Below, piece after piece: positions 1 through 12,106 of a stretch of 64,000 nucleotides of DNA. The notes beneath the pieces are model-generated. The model was not told where the DNA came from, made no database searches, and saw only the letters and a list, made by a program, of their open reading frames with translations. Location: NCBI GenBank assembly GCA_037349105.1, contig JAYJMM010000102.1, positions 2,170,001 through 2,234,000 on the forward strand. The letters run 5' to 3'. The position numbers and the translations under genes were made by a program. The first letter of the stretch is position 1; every line of letters starts with the position of its first letter. The DNA is from Limnomonas spitsbergensis (lineage: Eukaryota > Chlorophyta > Chlorophyceae > Chlamydomonadales).

Positions 1-1
1 C

Positions 2-499
2 GCTCCTGGAAGTTCTTTTAACTGGCATGCCATGTCCCCTCTGGCAGCAACTTCACCGACTGATGGGCCTGCCCTGTTGCTATTAGAGTCCCCTCTGACA
101 GCATCTTCTCCCACTGATGGGCCTGCCCTGTCCCTATTGGAGTCCCCTCTGACAGCATCTTCACCCACTGATGGGCCTGCCCTGTCCCTATTGGAGTCCC
201 CTCTGACAGCATCTTCTCCCGCTGATGGGCCTGCCATGTCATTATTGGAGTCCCCGGTTGCGATGTCTTACACGACGTCCCTGGGCAGCCCGGAGTTCAG
301 CTTCAGAGCTGTCGGAGGGCAATTCACACCGACGGCGACTCAGCGCCCTGCACATGGGGAAGCAGGGAGCACACGTACAGCAGAGGGCTCGCATGGCCCC
401 GCTGCTGCCTCAAGTCTCAAGAGGGCCTCGGTCTCTGCAGTCGAGGATGGCATGTCGCCCGCTGCGAGACGAGCCCGTGTGGCGGACTCGTCAGTCCAA
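2..499 (+). CDS. First visible exon, 19-residue Ser/Pro repeats
   Basis: The reading frame is open from base 2; an ATG at 32 is probably internal. About four copies of a 57-bp unit (consensus SPLTASSPTDGPALSLLE) run to about 250. A non-repetitive Ala/Arg-rich stretch follows and ends with ARRARVADSSVQ. The apparent stop at 518-520 lies past a good donor (CCAA|GTAGGT after 499). Splicing there joins in phase 0 to 993. The alternative is that the ORF really ends at 520. Confidence 0.55.
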
Positions 500-3400
500 G
501 TAGGTTTTCTTTGGGGGTAGGGCACGTAGGATCCTGACAGGCTGTCGGGTTCTCCTTGAAAAGGATGCGAATGGACGCTTATGATGTTTGGGGGGCTGTG
601 CGTGGACCAGGCTTCATTGCCTTGAGTGTCTGGGATTTTCTTGGTTCCTTCATTCTGTACCTGAAGGCCATACCTTCAGGGTCGTACGGTAGTGTAGATG
701 GATGAGGCTTCCAGTTTATTTTGTGCTTTGCATTACGCCCTAGCAACAAACGTTTTCCATCCGCAAAAACTACCGTAGATTAAATCAGCCTTCCCATATC
801 CCTAGGGAAGTGACTTTAAAATGACACCGTTAGTTACCGCCTACATTTTATTACCGTAGTGTTCAGAGTGAACCCTATTCAACTGCCTCTTATTAGGGTT
901 CGGTGTCCAGGGTCAACCCTACGCAATCGCCTATCATTAGGGTTCAGTGATAAGAGTGAACCCTAAGCACCAGGTATGGCGCCCCATTGCAGAGCTTCTA
1001 CACCGCGTTGGACCAGGAGGAGGGAGCGTCGTGCACGCCTGGGGCTACGAGCAGGTGGACGTCCACGAGCGCAGGTCAGTGCCAGAGACACTGCCCATCA
1101 TGTAAGCATGCTTCAGCTACGATTCAGCTACCTCACGGCCGCCAGAGACACTGTCAATATTTAAAGTGTGTTTCAGCTACGATTCAGCTAATTACCAACT
1201 GTGAACGCCACCTTTTAGTCAGAAATCAGAAGTTGTAATCAATTATGTTCCTCCAAAGACTAAAACATTACCATACAAGAAATGTTGAATTCATCCCGAG
1301 GAAAGATACCTGGATTTTAAATCCACGTACACACCCTCTGCACAAAACAATCACCGGTGCCGGTACTCCCACCACCCCAGTATTGCCCTTCCTCATGGCG
1401 TTGTCATAAATGTATGATTATTATGCAAGGAACCATGGTCAAGCCAGGTTCAAATCCAGGATGAGCCCCTAGACCCAACTCCAGATGAACCAGTGTCTAT
1501 AGCTCTGGTCCTTCAACCAGTTGAACTCAGGTTCTTCATCAAGTCTAATTCTAGTTCATGCCTGGAACAACATGCATGGCCCTTACTGCATATAGCACCC
1601 CAAAAACAGGAAGAAGAGTACAGTATGGTACTATGGTATACTGAGATGATGTTTTAATGGTAAAGCATCAATGCGGCTATCCAAAAGCCCTTTGCGTTAG
1701 GGCCAGGCAAACTTACCAGTAGGTACGTTATGTCAGGGAAGCAGGGGGGGGACAATGAGCCATACCCAACAGAGCCGTTGCCCGGTTACATCTAGCCTCA
1801 CCATGTGCCCTCTCACCTGCCTCTGCAGACCCCATCACCCCGTTTGTGTCAGCCCTTGCTGGCGGCACGCCTGAGATGACCCCCTCGCTTGAGGCCACCT
1901 CATCGCTGCTCCCCTCTGTGGCTGTTAGCGGTGCAGGTCGAGGTGCAGACCCCGGCACCCCGTTTGTGTCGGCCATGGCTGGCGGCACGCCTGAGATGAC
2001 CCCCTCGCATGAGGCCACCTCCTCGCTGCTCTCCTCCGTGGCTGTAAGCGGTGCTGCTCGTGTTGCAGACCCCGGCTCCTCGTTTGTGTCTGCCATCGCT
2101 GGCGGCACGGCTGAGGTGACCCCCTCGCATGAGGCCACCTCCTCCCTACTTGCCACCGCGGCTGTATGCAGTGCTGGTCGTGTTGCAGGCCCCGGCACCC
2201 CGGTTATGTCGGCCATCGCTGGCGGCTCGCCTGAGGTGATCCCCTCGCATGAGGCCACCTCCTCCCTACTTGCCACCGCGGCTGTATGCAGTGCTGGTCG
2301 TGTTGCAGGCCCCGGCACCCCGGTTATGTCGGCCATCGCTGGCGGCTCGCCTGAGGTGATCCCCTCGCATGAGGCCACCTCTTCCCTAGTTGCCTTCGCG
2401 GCTGTGAGCGGTGCTGGTTGTGGTGCGGACACTGGTACGCCGTTTTGGTCAGCCCTTGATGCCGGCTCGCCTGAGGTGACCCCCTCGCATGAGGCCACCT
2501 CCTCCCTGCTCCCCTCCTTGGCTGTAAGCAGTGCTGGTCATGGTGCAGACCCCATCACCCCGTTTGTGTCTGCCATCGCTGGCGGCTCGCCTGAGGTGAC
2601 CCCCTCGCATGAGGCCACCTCCTCCCTGCTCTCCTCCTTGGCTGTAAGCAGTGCTGGTCATGGTGCAGACCCCATCACCCCGTTTGTGTCTGCCATCGCT
2701 GGCGGCTCGCCTGAGGTGACCCCCTCGCATGAGGCCACCTCCTCCCTGCTCTCCTCCTTGGCTGTAAGCAGTGCTGGTCATGGTGCAGACCCCATCACCC
2801 CGTTTGTGTCTGCCATCGCTGGCGGCTCGCCTGAGGTGACCCCCTCGCATGAGGCCACCTCCTCCCTGCTCCCCTCCTTGGCTGTAAGCAGTGCTGGTCA
2901 TGGTGCAGACCCCATCACCCCGTTTGTGTCTGCCATCGCTGGCGGCTCGCCTGACGTGACCCCCCCGCATGAGGCCACCTCCTCCCTGCTCCGCTCCGTT
3001 GCTGTGAGCGGCGCTGGTCGCGGTGCAGACGCTGGCAGCCCGTTTGTGTCAGCTCTTCATGGCGGCACGCCTGAGATGCCCCCCTCGCATGAGGCCACCT
3101 CCTCCCTGCTCTCCTCCTTGGCTGTGAGCGGCGCTGGTTGTGGTGCAGACCCCAGCACCCCGTTTGTGTCGGCCATGGCTGGCGGCACGCCAGAGGTGAC
3201 TCCCTCACATGAGGCCACCTCCTCTCTGCTCCGCTCTGTAATTGTGAGCGGCGCTGGTTGTGGTGCAGATCCTGTCACACCGTTTATGTCAGCCCTTGAA
3301 GGCGGCACAACAGAAGTGACCCCCTCGCCCGACGCCGTGTCCGTACTGCTTCTGTTGCGCCCCTGGCCTGGGGTGCCTCTTGAGGGAGACAGCAGGCGCC

Positions 3401-6400
3401 CGCCGGGCGGCCTGTGTTTCGCCTCTGCTATCGCCTCTGACAGCGGCGGCTCAGCTGCCCCAGCTAGCCCGCAGGAGAGCTGCGGGGACAACCTGACTCC
3501 GGCTTCGGCGGTGCCGCGTGGGGCTGTTCTCTGGGAGACGGGGCGCTCCCCTGGGACTGAAGGAAGCTCAGGTGGATGTCACCCTTGTCTAGGGTTAAGC
3601 AGACCCTCAACCCTGATAACGCAAACCCTGGACCCTGATTTTGCTTAACCTGAACCCTGACTTAGCAAGCACCGGCAAATATCCGTCAGTGCAGTCATGG
3701 CGGCAAGGGAACAGAGGAGTGTGCCAAGACCTGCCTTGTTGAGAAGCCCCTGACCCCCTCCCTCTGACCTAGCCTGCATGCCCCTTGACCCCCTCCCTCT
3801 GTTCTTGCCTGCATGCTCCTTGCTGAGTCCTGGCTTCGTGACTGCTAGGCAACCTGCAAGCCACCTTTGCCCTTTTGCCTGTGCTCGTACGTGCTCTCCT
3901 TTTTTTTGTCAGTGGCAGTCGCTCCTCGGGAAACCGAGGAGCCTGCTTTAATGGAATTATGTAGATGAACAAACCTAAGGCCGAGTTTAGGGTTTACCCT
4001 TAACCTGAGGCTAATGTTGAGGGTTAACAGTTGTAAACCCTCAACCTGAGGCCTGAATGAAGGTTTCAGCCCTTACCCTGAGAACTGGTCTATTTCCATA
4101 CTGTGCAGGCCAGGCAACGACTGTCAACTCCCGCTCCTCCTCACCCCAGAGGTCTACCGCCAACGCGTCTTACCCATCTCTGTCGGCTCTGCTAGGGTGC
4201 AGCCCCCCACCCATCGGGAGTCCTCCGCCACCTGCTGATTACAGCCCCTCGCCCATCAACAGTAATCTGTCTGCTCTACTGGGCTGCACCCCCTCACCCA
4301 CCGGGAGTACTCAGCTGCCAGCTGATCACAGCCCCTCGCCCATCAACAGCAATCTGTCTGCTCTACTGGGCTGCACCCCCTCACCCACCGGGAGTGCTCA
4401 GCTGCCAGCTGATGACAGCCCCTCACCCATCAACAGCAATCTGTCTGCTCTACTGGGCTGCACCCCCTCACCCACCAGGAGTGCTCAGCTGCCAGCTGAT
4501 TACAGCCCCTCGCCCATCAACAGCAATCTGTCTGCTCTACTGGGCTGCACCTCCTCACCCACCGGGAGTGCTCAGCTGCCAGCTGATCACAGCCCCTCGC
4601 CCATCAACATCAATCTGTCTGCTCTACTGGGCTGCACCCCCTCACCCACCGGGAGTCCTCCGCCACCTGCTGATTACAGCCCCTCGCCCATCAACAGCAA
4701 TCTGTCTGCTCTACTGGGCTGCACCCCCTCACCCACCGGGAGTGCTCAGCTGCCAGCTGATTACAGCCCCTCACCCATCAACAGCAATCTGTCTGCTCTA
4801 CTGGGCTGCACCCCCTCACCCACCGGGAGTGCTCAGCTGCCAGCTGATCACAGCCCCTCGCCCATCAACATCAATCTGTCTGCTCTACTGGGCTGCACCC
4901 CCTCACCCACCGGGAGTCCTCCGCCACCTGCTGATTACAGCCCCTCGCCCATCAACAGCAATCTGTCTGCTCTACTGGGCTGCACCCCCTCACCCACCGG
5001 GAGTGCTCAGCTGCCAGCTGATTACAGCCCCTCACCCATCAACAGCAATCTGTCTGCTCTACTGGGCTGCATCCCCTCACCCACCGGGAGTGCTCAGCTG
5101 CCAGCTGATCACAGCCCCCCGCCCATCAACAGCAATCTGTCTGCTCTACTGGGCTGCAGCCCCTTGCCCACCAGCAGCAACTTGTCTGAACTTCTGGGCT
5201 GCAGCCCCTTGCCCATCAAACGTACTCCACCGTCCAATGAGTCACGACCAGCTGTAATGAGCATGGGACATTCCGATCGCAGCCCGCCCTTAATGCCCTC
5301 AATGCCCTCAGGTCTCGACGGAATGCCTACGGCGATGCCAGTTTATGAAGCTGAGGAGGCAGCCCCCCCCTGGTGCACCCTGACAGAGGGGTCACTCGTG
5401 CAACCAGTAGCTGGGGCAGTGGCAGGTATGGGTGCAGTCGCGGCCCGGGCAGCCGCAGCTCTTGCGTTTGTATCCAATGCAGCAGCTGGGTGGGAGCTTT
5501 CTGCGACAGCCTCAGGGTTCCCAGGGTTGCCCGAGGACGCTTCTGGGCTAACCCTGGAGGCTGAGCCAGCGTCCTGGGGTGTGCGGGAGCCGCCGTCTGC
5601 CTCGGTGGAGATGGAAGTGCTGCAGCCCGCCGCAGCGGGAAGCCCCCGGCATGGGTCTCCTGCTGACCTGCCCGTTGAGGTTCTCAACACCTCAGCTCCG
5701 CCTCCAGCACCCGCTCCAGCGCCTCCACCTGCTGCGCCCGCTCAACTGCCTGCTGAGGTTCCCAGCCCCGCAGCTCCGGGTGCAGCACCTCCTAAAGCAC
5801 CGTGTCCAATACCCGCTCAAGCACCTTTGTCTGCTGCGCCGGCTCAGCTGCCAGCTGAGGCTTTCGTCACTGCAGCTACGGGTTCGGCACCGTCCCCAGC
5901 ACCGTCTCCCCTGCCTCCACCTGCAGCGCTGATTCAGCTCCCATTTGAGGTCCCCAGCCCCACAGCTCCCTCTCAAGCATCCTCAGCGTCGTCCGCGCCT
6001 GCGGCGCCCGCTGCTTTTATTTCCGAAAATGCGGACGCGCCTGCAGCACCGGCTCCGACCCCTCTGCCTGTGTCAACAGCTGCTTTCGCTTCCGGCCAGG
6101 TTGCCCCGCCTGCAGATGAAGCGGCTCCTGGCGACTGGTCCTGCCTGGCCTGTGATGCTGCGTCACCCCCCGATGATGGCCAGGTGCAGGCGCCAATGTG
6201 TGCCTGCTCGACAGGTGGAGGCAAGGAGGCGGAGGAAGAGGTTCAGCTGCTAGCTGGCCTGTCAGGGTTCGGCAGCAAGGAGCAGCCGCTTGTTGAGGGG
6301 CTGGATGCGGCTGGCCTGTCAGGGTTGGGCAGCAAGGAGCAGCTGCTTGTGGAGGGGCTGGATGCGGCTGGCCTGTCAGGGGTGGGCAGCAAGGAGCAGC

Positions 6401-9400
6401 CGCTTGTGGAAAGGCTGGACGCCGCTGGTCTGTCAGGGTTTGGCAGCGAAGAACTGGAGATGGTTGAGGGACAGCAGCCAGACCGTCGGGGTGAGGTAGG
6501 AAGCGAGGCGGGGCAGGTGGTCAGAGAGGTGTTGGAATCGGCGGCATCCCAGCCTCCACTGCCTCCACCGGCCCGGCTGCTGTCGGCCAACCTGCAGCTG
6601 CTGCCGCTGTCGCTGTCTCCAGTAACACTGAACCTCAGTGACCAGCCCGACGTGCTCTCCGGCACCCAGCTCAGCCGGGAAGCACCTGGCGGCAGCCCCG
6701 TGACCTTTGTCACCCCAGCTGATGCCTTTGCCCCGACACCTGGCCTCCGGCAGGGAGCTAGCGGGGTGTCCCGCTCAGCGCGGCGAACGTTGGCAGCTGA
6801 GGCTCAGGGTGGTCTCGAGGTGGAGGCCGCCACCACCGGCCTCAGCGGGTACCTTACCGCCTGCAGCGTGTCACCTGCCGCCTCAGCTCCTCCTGCTCCG
6901 GAGGACCTGCCCCCGGCACCTCCAGCTGAGTCCTTCAGCAGCGGCGAAGCCTCTGCTGTCGGCGGCAAGACACCGACCCCCGTTGTCGCAGACCAGACGT
7001 CTCCGGCCCACCGGCCGCTGCGCCTGATGTTTGCGACGCCCGAGGGGATGAGCGGCGCAGCTGGCGTCTGCTGGGCGAGCATGCCTACCTCGCCAACGCC
7101 CGAGCCGTGCCTCAACTCCAGGGGCGCATGGAGCCTGGGCATGGAGGATGAGGGCTCGAGCTGTCTAGGTAGCTCCTCGGGATGGGGCTGGCCTGAGGGA
7201 GGGAGGGAGGGGTCGTCGAGCCCGCCGGCGTGGGTCAGGCCCCATGGTGGGCGGGAGGATTCGTCCAGCTCCCCCACCCCGACGAACTCTCCGGTCAAGG
7301 ATGCGATCATCGAACCAGCTCCTGAGTCTGTTGAGCTGGTGGTTGCAGTGGCCACTGTGCCCCCGAGTGTTGAACGGGCATCTGGCTCCCCTACGCCAAC
7401 CAACTCCCTCATCAAAGATGTGGTGATGGAAGCTCCTGTGTCTGTTGGGCTGGTAGTTGCAGTGGCCACTATGCTTCCGAGCATTGAACAGGCATCTGGC
7501 TCCCCTACGCCAACCAACTCCCCAATCAAGGAAGCGGTGATCCAAAATCCTCCGGCAGCACGGGGCCAACAGGATGAAGCAGCCTCTCAGGAGATCACTG
7601 CGCAGGCGTTGGGACTTGCCTCAAGGTCTCCCATCGCGTCCCAGGCTGATTCAGGGACTCGCCCAGGCCGAGCAGACTGCAGCTTGCTGCACCAGGTGGG
7701 AGCAATGCCCTGGAGGATAGGCTGTGCGAACCCAACCCTGTGTGAGCCTGCACTTGAATGAAACCAGAGGGGAGCCTGAACTTGAATGAAACCAGGTGGG
7801 TGGTGCTAGGTCTGCTAGGAGCGGTGCTGCCCCTATGTAAGTTAGGAGTGAAGTATCTGTCATGGTTCTGACTACATTCAGGTGGTGTGTTTCATCCACT
7901 TCTCGACGGAGATCTCATCGGTTGGAATGGGCTCTGATAGCCGCGTAGGTGTTTCACTGACATGAATTCAGTCCTGGTCTGGTCATAATGTGAATTCCGC
8001 CCTGGTCTTCTGGGGTTGATAATGTGAACAAGAAACGCCGCGTAACACCCGCATAGGGGGTGGGGCGGTGAGGTATGGGAGGGTCGGCCTTGCAATTGTG
8101 GGTTGGCTGGGGGCCGCATGTGTACCCCTTCTTTAAATCTGTCCTGATCAACATAATGTGAATTCTGTCCCGGTCTTTTCATTGACGCAAACGGTGTCAT
8201 CACATCTGGACCTGTCAACTTGTCCATGCCCGCTCCCTCCACTGATCCCATCAGGGCCCCACTGGTGATCCACCGCCTGACGGCCCGGAGCTGTCCAGCG
8301 GTGGAGGACACAAACTGACCAGCGATGGAGGGGTAGCGTTTTGCGTCCTGCCACAGCTGTTGCCAGCAGCCGCAAACCACCCCCCGCTGACCTCTGCCTG
8401 CGGAATTCCTCCCCAGCTGCCGCTCGCAGCCGCAAGCACCCCCCATCTGGCACCCTGCGCCGCGTTCGGCAGCCCGACCGCCTCAATTGGCTCTGAGGCC
8501 CCCGCACCGTCCGGCCTGACTGCGTACTTCACCCCCGCCTCAGTGGCTCCCTCTAGCGTCTGCGGCCGATCTCCGGGACCCACTGCCTCCGTACCCACCA
8601 CACCTGCCGATGCCGGCAGGCAGGCTATGCGCACTCCAGGCTCCATGACTCCTGTGAGCGGCCTGGACTTCCTCACCCCACTCTCGGCCCTCCCGCCCAG
8701 CATGCAGCGGCACTACGGCCCTGAATGCAGATCTAGATCCCCCTCAGAAGCGCAGGACCTCGATCTGGGTGCTGACGGTTCCCCCTCCTACTCAAACAAT
8801 GCTGGGGCGGGTGCGTTTGGAACCCCGATGTTGCGCACCCCGTCGCTCATGACGCCCCTCTCGGCCGTCCCCGACACCCAGCACCGCCACTACGGTCCCG
8901 GCCCTGCTAGTGTCTCAGCCGCGGCAGCCGCCGCCCTCCCATACCAGCCTCATCCAGAAGCTGCTGCCATGTCGCATCCCCCTGCAACGACTGCGGCCAA
9001 GCCTGAGCCGGCAGCTGCAATCACACCAAGCTTGCTCGCGGCCCCTTCAGGTCTTTACGAGGGAGTGGTCACACCCGATTCCTCCAGCTTCTCCTACATG
9101 GGCGCTGGCTTTGTCCCCAGCCCGATGGACGCTCCGGGTGCTGCTGCTGCTGCTGCTGCTGCTGCTACTGCTGCAGCTGCAGCCATGGCCCTGGCTGGGC
9201 GTTCAGGTGGCAGCACCAGCAGCAATTTTGAGAGGCAGCTGCTGCAGGCCTTGACGCCGCTCTCAGCAGCGGAACAGATGGCGAGGCGAGATGCGGCCAG
9301 CAAAGGCGCCGGCTCTTCCGCCGAGAGCTGGGGTGTCGGCTTTTCATTTTCCCGCCCTCTGGACGCTGGGCCTGCAGTGGCGGGGGCAGCTGCCGCAGCC

Positions 9401-12106
9401 AATCATTGTGTCGTGGCTCAAGGGATCACTCCTGCCTGGACTGCTGCTGCACCGCCACCAGCTCCTGCACCAGCACCTGCTTTATCTTCAGCCATGCTAG
9501 CCAGAAACCTTGCCCAAAGAATCTCTCCTGATTGGGCTGCTGCCACAACTCCAGCCATACTAGCCGGAAGCACGGCTGAAAGAATCACAATTGGTTGGAC
9601 GGCTGCTGCTGCTGCTGCCACTCCAGCCATGCCTGCCAGCAGCCTGGGCAGCTCTTGGCGAACGGCACCTGGAACTGGTCCTGTGCCAGTCAGCAAACGT
9701 AAGGTCCTAGATGGAGGCTGGAGGGCGGTGGCCCCTCCAGCGGGCTTGCCCCCATATTCAACGCTGGTGGGCCTGTCCCCTTTTCAAACGCCAGCGGGCC
9801 TGTCCACAGTTGCAGGGCCGGCAGGCCTGCCGCCTGTTGCAACGCCGGTGGTGGTGGTACCTCGAAGCTGCCAGGGCACAGCAGTACAGGCAGGCCATCC
9901 AGGCTCGGTGGTACAGTTGAGCTCAGTGGGCATGGCAGGACAGGCAAGCCCCCCGGGTATCGCAGTACAGTCGAACCCGGGCCTCATCCTGGACTGCTCC
10001 GGAACTTTTGTGTACGCGGCCGCAGAGCTGCCGCAAACACCCCTTGTGGCGTCTCGGCATGTGCCCCCCCGATCCGTGGCATGCATAGAAGTCCAGACCA
10101 CGCCCGGGCTCGTTGACAATGCCAGACGGTCCGGAGCGGATATATCTTCAATACCTCCCGGTCTCCTTCCAGCAGAAGCCGTTGCCTGCCCTCCCACTCA
10201 TGCTGGGCCCCCCGACGGTGTGCACCACACACCAGTTACGACTGCTGGAGCTGCTGGAGCGGCCTCCACCTCTTTGTTTGTCGTAGCAGAGGAGGCATGG
10301 CCCGCTAGCCGCCCTGATGCGGCTTCAGCCTCAACACCCTTGTCGGGCGATCAGGAAGCGTCCGGTCACAATGGGGTGGGTGTCTGTTGTGGGAGTGGGG
10401 GACCTCGGGTCTGAAGGGGGTGGGTGTGAGATGGGTGTGGGGGGGCCTCAGGTAGGAAGAGACCGGTCGGTGTGGGGTGGGTGTCTGTTGTGCGAGTTGG
10501 GGGACCTCTGGTCAGAACAGCTGGGTGGGAGTGTGGCGGATGTGTTTTAAGTTTTGAGGAGCTCCGGCAAAAGGTGGCCGCTCAGATTGTGGTGGGTGGG
10601 TGGCGGGTGTCTGGGACCTGTGTTTGGCTCTTGCTTTGGCCTCCTTTCGTTTGCTGAATACAACGCCTGTCCCACCCCCACTAGATTGATTGGAATCTCG
10701 CGGATGTGGGTGAGAGCCAGGAACTCAACACACGCTATGCAGACTTCACTCAGTTGTGAGATCCAGGACCCCAAAAAAGATTTGTCAGTTGTCTGAAGGC
10801 TCTGGAACCTGTGTGTGTGGGGGGGGGGGGGGGGGGGGGGGGGGAGGGAGACCACAATCCAAGCTGTCGCGCCTTTGATCCTTAATAAAAACATTCCAAC
10901 TGCTCCCAGCACCTGAACAAAAACATTCCAACTGCTCCCTGCGCCTGAACCAAAACATTCCAACTGTCCCCTCCACCTGGTAGCCGAGACAAGCTGCAGA
11001 AAATGCATATGATGCGGAGGAGGCGTGCGGCGAGACGTTGGCAGTAACGGCAGCTCACCACGGAAAGGTTGGTGGAGCGGAGAAACCTGAACCTACACCT
11101 GAATTTCAACCTATAATTTCAGCCTTGCCACATTGAGGTCGGGGCACAGAGCCTCAAATATAGGGGCTAGGTCTGTCTTTCTGTACCTTGGATGCTACAG
11201 CTCTGGTCTGGACCTCCGTGCCAGCCACGGACTGGCGGAGCACGCTGAGGCGCCAATGGGGGGTCAGCGGCAGCGACTCTGATATCACAGACATATTGCC
11301 CCAAATCCTGCGAATGCTCCAGCCCTGATTGCTCCGAATCCTGTGAACACTCCAGCTCTGTGCTGTCCTGTGAATGCTCCAGCTCTGATTGCTCCAAATC
11401 CTGTGAATGCTCCAGCTCTGATCGCTCCGAATCCTGTGAATGCTCCAGCTCTGATTGCTCCAAGTGATGTGAAAACTCCAGCTCTGAATGCTCCCAACGT
11501 CTCCGTTCTTTAACTCTCTGAATGCTTTGAGTGCGCCAGCTCTGCCCGAGTCCCGAAGTACAGAGCAGTCGTGAATCTGGTGTGCGCAGGGTCATGCAAG
11601 TTTTGATCTTGAACCCCTGATCCCTAGCATTAAAACTCCACCTTTTGCTGCGAACTGCCTATTGGTCATGGCCTCACCTCTGGCTCAGGATCAGCCTTGC
11701 ACCCTGGAGACACTGCTCACGATCCAGCACCCAATCCAAGGCACGCTTCTCTGTTCACCTACCACACCACACCTGTCACACTCACCTACACACAGATACG
11801 CACGGGCTGATTTACCATTCCTATCAATGCACGCTCACCCACACGTACCCCTCCTGCCAGGTGCCTCGACTGCGTGTTGGTCGGCGCCGCATGACAGAGG
11901 CCCAGGAGAAAGAGCTCCGGCGCCGTGCGGCAGCGCTGAAAATCCGAGTGAGCCCATACTTCAGGCATGCGGCGCCTCGCTGGGCGGCCACTGAGGGAGC
12001 GGCGGCGACGACGGTGGCAGGGGAGGTGGCAGCGGCAAGAATGGATGTCCAGCCGGAGGAAATCAGGGATGCGCTCACGCGTGTGAGGAACCATCTTGAG
12101 AGATAG
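2..12106 (+). CDS. Large Ser/Pro/Ala-rich repeat protein gene, multi-exon, 5' end outside window
   Basis: I do not recognise the family. Six exons can be chained with consistent phase: 2-499, 993-1074, 1829-3571, 4109-7695, 8357-10375 and 11861-12106 (stop TAG 12104-12106). The first exon is open back to base 2, so the real start is upstream. Junctions have usable sites, for example CCAA|GTAGGT at 499, TTGCAG|AGC at 993, CTCTGCAG|AC at 1829, GTGCAG|GC at 4109 and CCACAG|CTG at 8357. The product exceeds 2,600 residues, is almost wholly disordered, and is built of different tandem repeats in each exon. There is no enzyme domain, signal peptide or membrane segment in the part seen. The joint from 10375 to 11861 is the weakest, and extra exons may lie between. 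The short motif (T/S)P-x-x-SA recurs in several exons, which supports one protein. Confidence 0.6.
500..992 (+). other. Intron with degenerate telomere-like repeats
   Basis: Bases 866-975 contain three spaced blocks of GAACCCTA / TTAGGGTTC type, in both orientations. No coding potential is seen. The neighbouring intron 1075-1828 has no recognisable feature. Confidence 0.4.
993..1074 (+). CDS. Short candidate exon (27 codons)
   Basis: The stretch begins after CCCATTGCAG and ends before GTCAGTGCC, both good splice signals. It is open in the frame that reads SFYTALDQEEGASC and ends with one extra base (G). That base completes GAC with the first two bases of the exon at 1829, giving the Asp that the later repeats have at the same point (ADP). 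Phase agreement on both sides is the main evidence. It is too short to judge by composition. Confidence 0.5.
1829..3571 (+). CDS. Exon of twelve 40-residue (120-bp) repeats
   Basis: Twelve full copies of a 120-bp unit plus a partial one run from 1829 to about 3325. The unit reads roughly HEATSSLLPSLAVSSAG followed by GADPITPFVSAIAGGSPEVTPS. Copies 6-9 are nearly identical and the outer ones are diverged, the usual sign of recent unequal exchange. The opposite strand is also open through the array because the unit length is a multiple of three; those frames are shadows. After the array, about 80 unrelated residues follow. The ORF would stop at 3648, but a donor (GCTCAG|GTGGAT) at 3571 joins in phase to 4109. 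The intron 3572-4108 holds degenerate CCCTGAA/CCCTAA-type repeats. Confidence 0.65.
4109..7695 (+). CDS. Exon of 29-residue SALLGC repeats and Pro/Ala-rich linkers
   Basis: The acceptor is ATACTGTGCAG|GC. About twelve copies of an 87-bp unit (SNLSALLGCTPSPTGS then AQLPADYSPSPI) occupy 4170-5215. A Pro/Ala-rich region with many QLPAEV-like steps follows (5690-6120). Then come four 60-bp copies of a GLSGxGSKEQPLVEGLDAA unit (6255-6440) and three copies of about 40 codons containing SPTPTNSPxKD (7275-7540). I end the exon at CTGCACCAG|GTGGGA (7695), which joins to 8357 in phase 0; without splicing the ORF stops at 7761. No catalytic motif is visible. The mix suggests a structural or scaffold role, but function is unknown. 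Confidence 0.65.
8357..10375 (+). CDS. Exon with RHYGP-type repeats and Ala runs
   Basis: The frame opens after the acceptor CCTGCCACAG|CTG and continues to a stop at 10412-10414. I place the donor at AATGGG|GTGGGT (10375), just before a G-rich tract. Two diverged units read TPLSALPPSMQRHYGPE and TPLSAVPDTQHRHYGPG. A GCT/GCA run at 9139-9186 gives about 15 Ala. Near 9420-9640 there are three WTAA-containing repeats, and near 9740-9990 short GLPP/AVQ-type repeats. TP and SP dipeptides are frequent, so the chain could be a target for proline-directed kinases (inference only). Confidence 0.6.
10819..10844 (+). repeat. Run of 26 G
   Basis: An unbroken G run lies in the presumed intron after 10375 and is preceded by (GT)n. 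It could form a G-quadruplex on the coding strand; its length is likely unreliable in assembly. Confidence 0.9.
10886..10975 (+). repeat. Three ~31-bp tandem repeats (AAAACATTCCAACTG)
   Basis: Three imperfect copies of AAAACATTCCAACTGCTCC plus CTGAAC spacer lie in a presumed intron. No function is visible. Confidence 0.75.
11303..11492 (+). repeat. 33-bp minisatellite, open on both strands
   Basis: About five copies of a 33-bp unit. The + strand reads NAPALIAPNPV and the - strand reads ELEHSQDSEQS. The + reading resembles the Pro/Ala style of the surrounding gene, so it could be an unassigned exon. However, the flanking splice signals do not fit the phases of the exons at 10375 and 11861, so I leave it as a repeat. 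Confidence 0.6.
11861..12106 (+). CDS. Putative last exon, charged helical C terminus
   Basis: After a pyrimidine-rich acceptor (CCCCTCCTGCCAG|GTG) the frame encodes 81 residues and stops at TAG 12104-12106. Unlike the rest of the gene this part is Arg/Glu/Ala-rich and looks helical (EAQEKELRRRAAALKIR, later VQPEEIRDALTRVRNHLER). It may form a coiled coil or binding helix. Its link to 10375 is by order and phase only, so it could belong to a separate small gene. Confidence 0.45.
   Translation: MPRLRVGRRRMTEAQEKELRRRAAALKIRVSPYFRHAAPRWAATEGAAATTVAGEVAAARMDVQPEEIRDALTRVRNHLER

Noticed and set aside
1900..2970. Minus-strand ORFs opposite the 120-bp repeats
   Set aside because: Shadows of the coding + strand array; no phase-consistent exon partners.
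4394..5257. 287-codon ORF in another + frame of the SALLGC repeats
   Set aside because: Out-of-frame shadow of the 87-bp repeat; the frame used continues 800 codons further and joins spliced neighbours in phase.
11167..11595. Minus-strand ORF with ELEHSQDSEQS repeats
   Set aside because: 33-bp repeat open on both strands; no start context, splice partners or domain.
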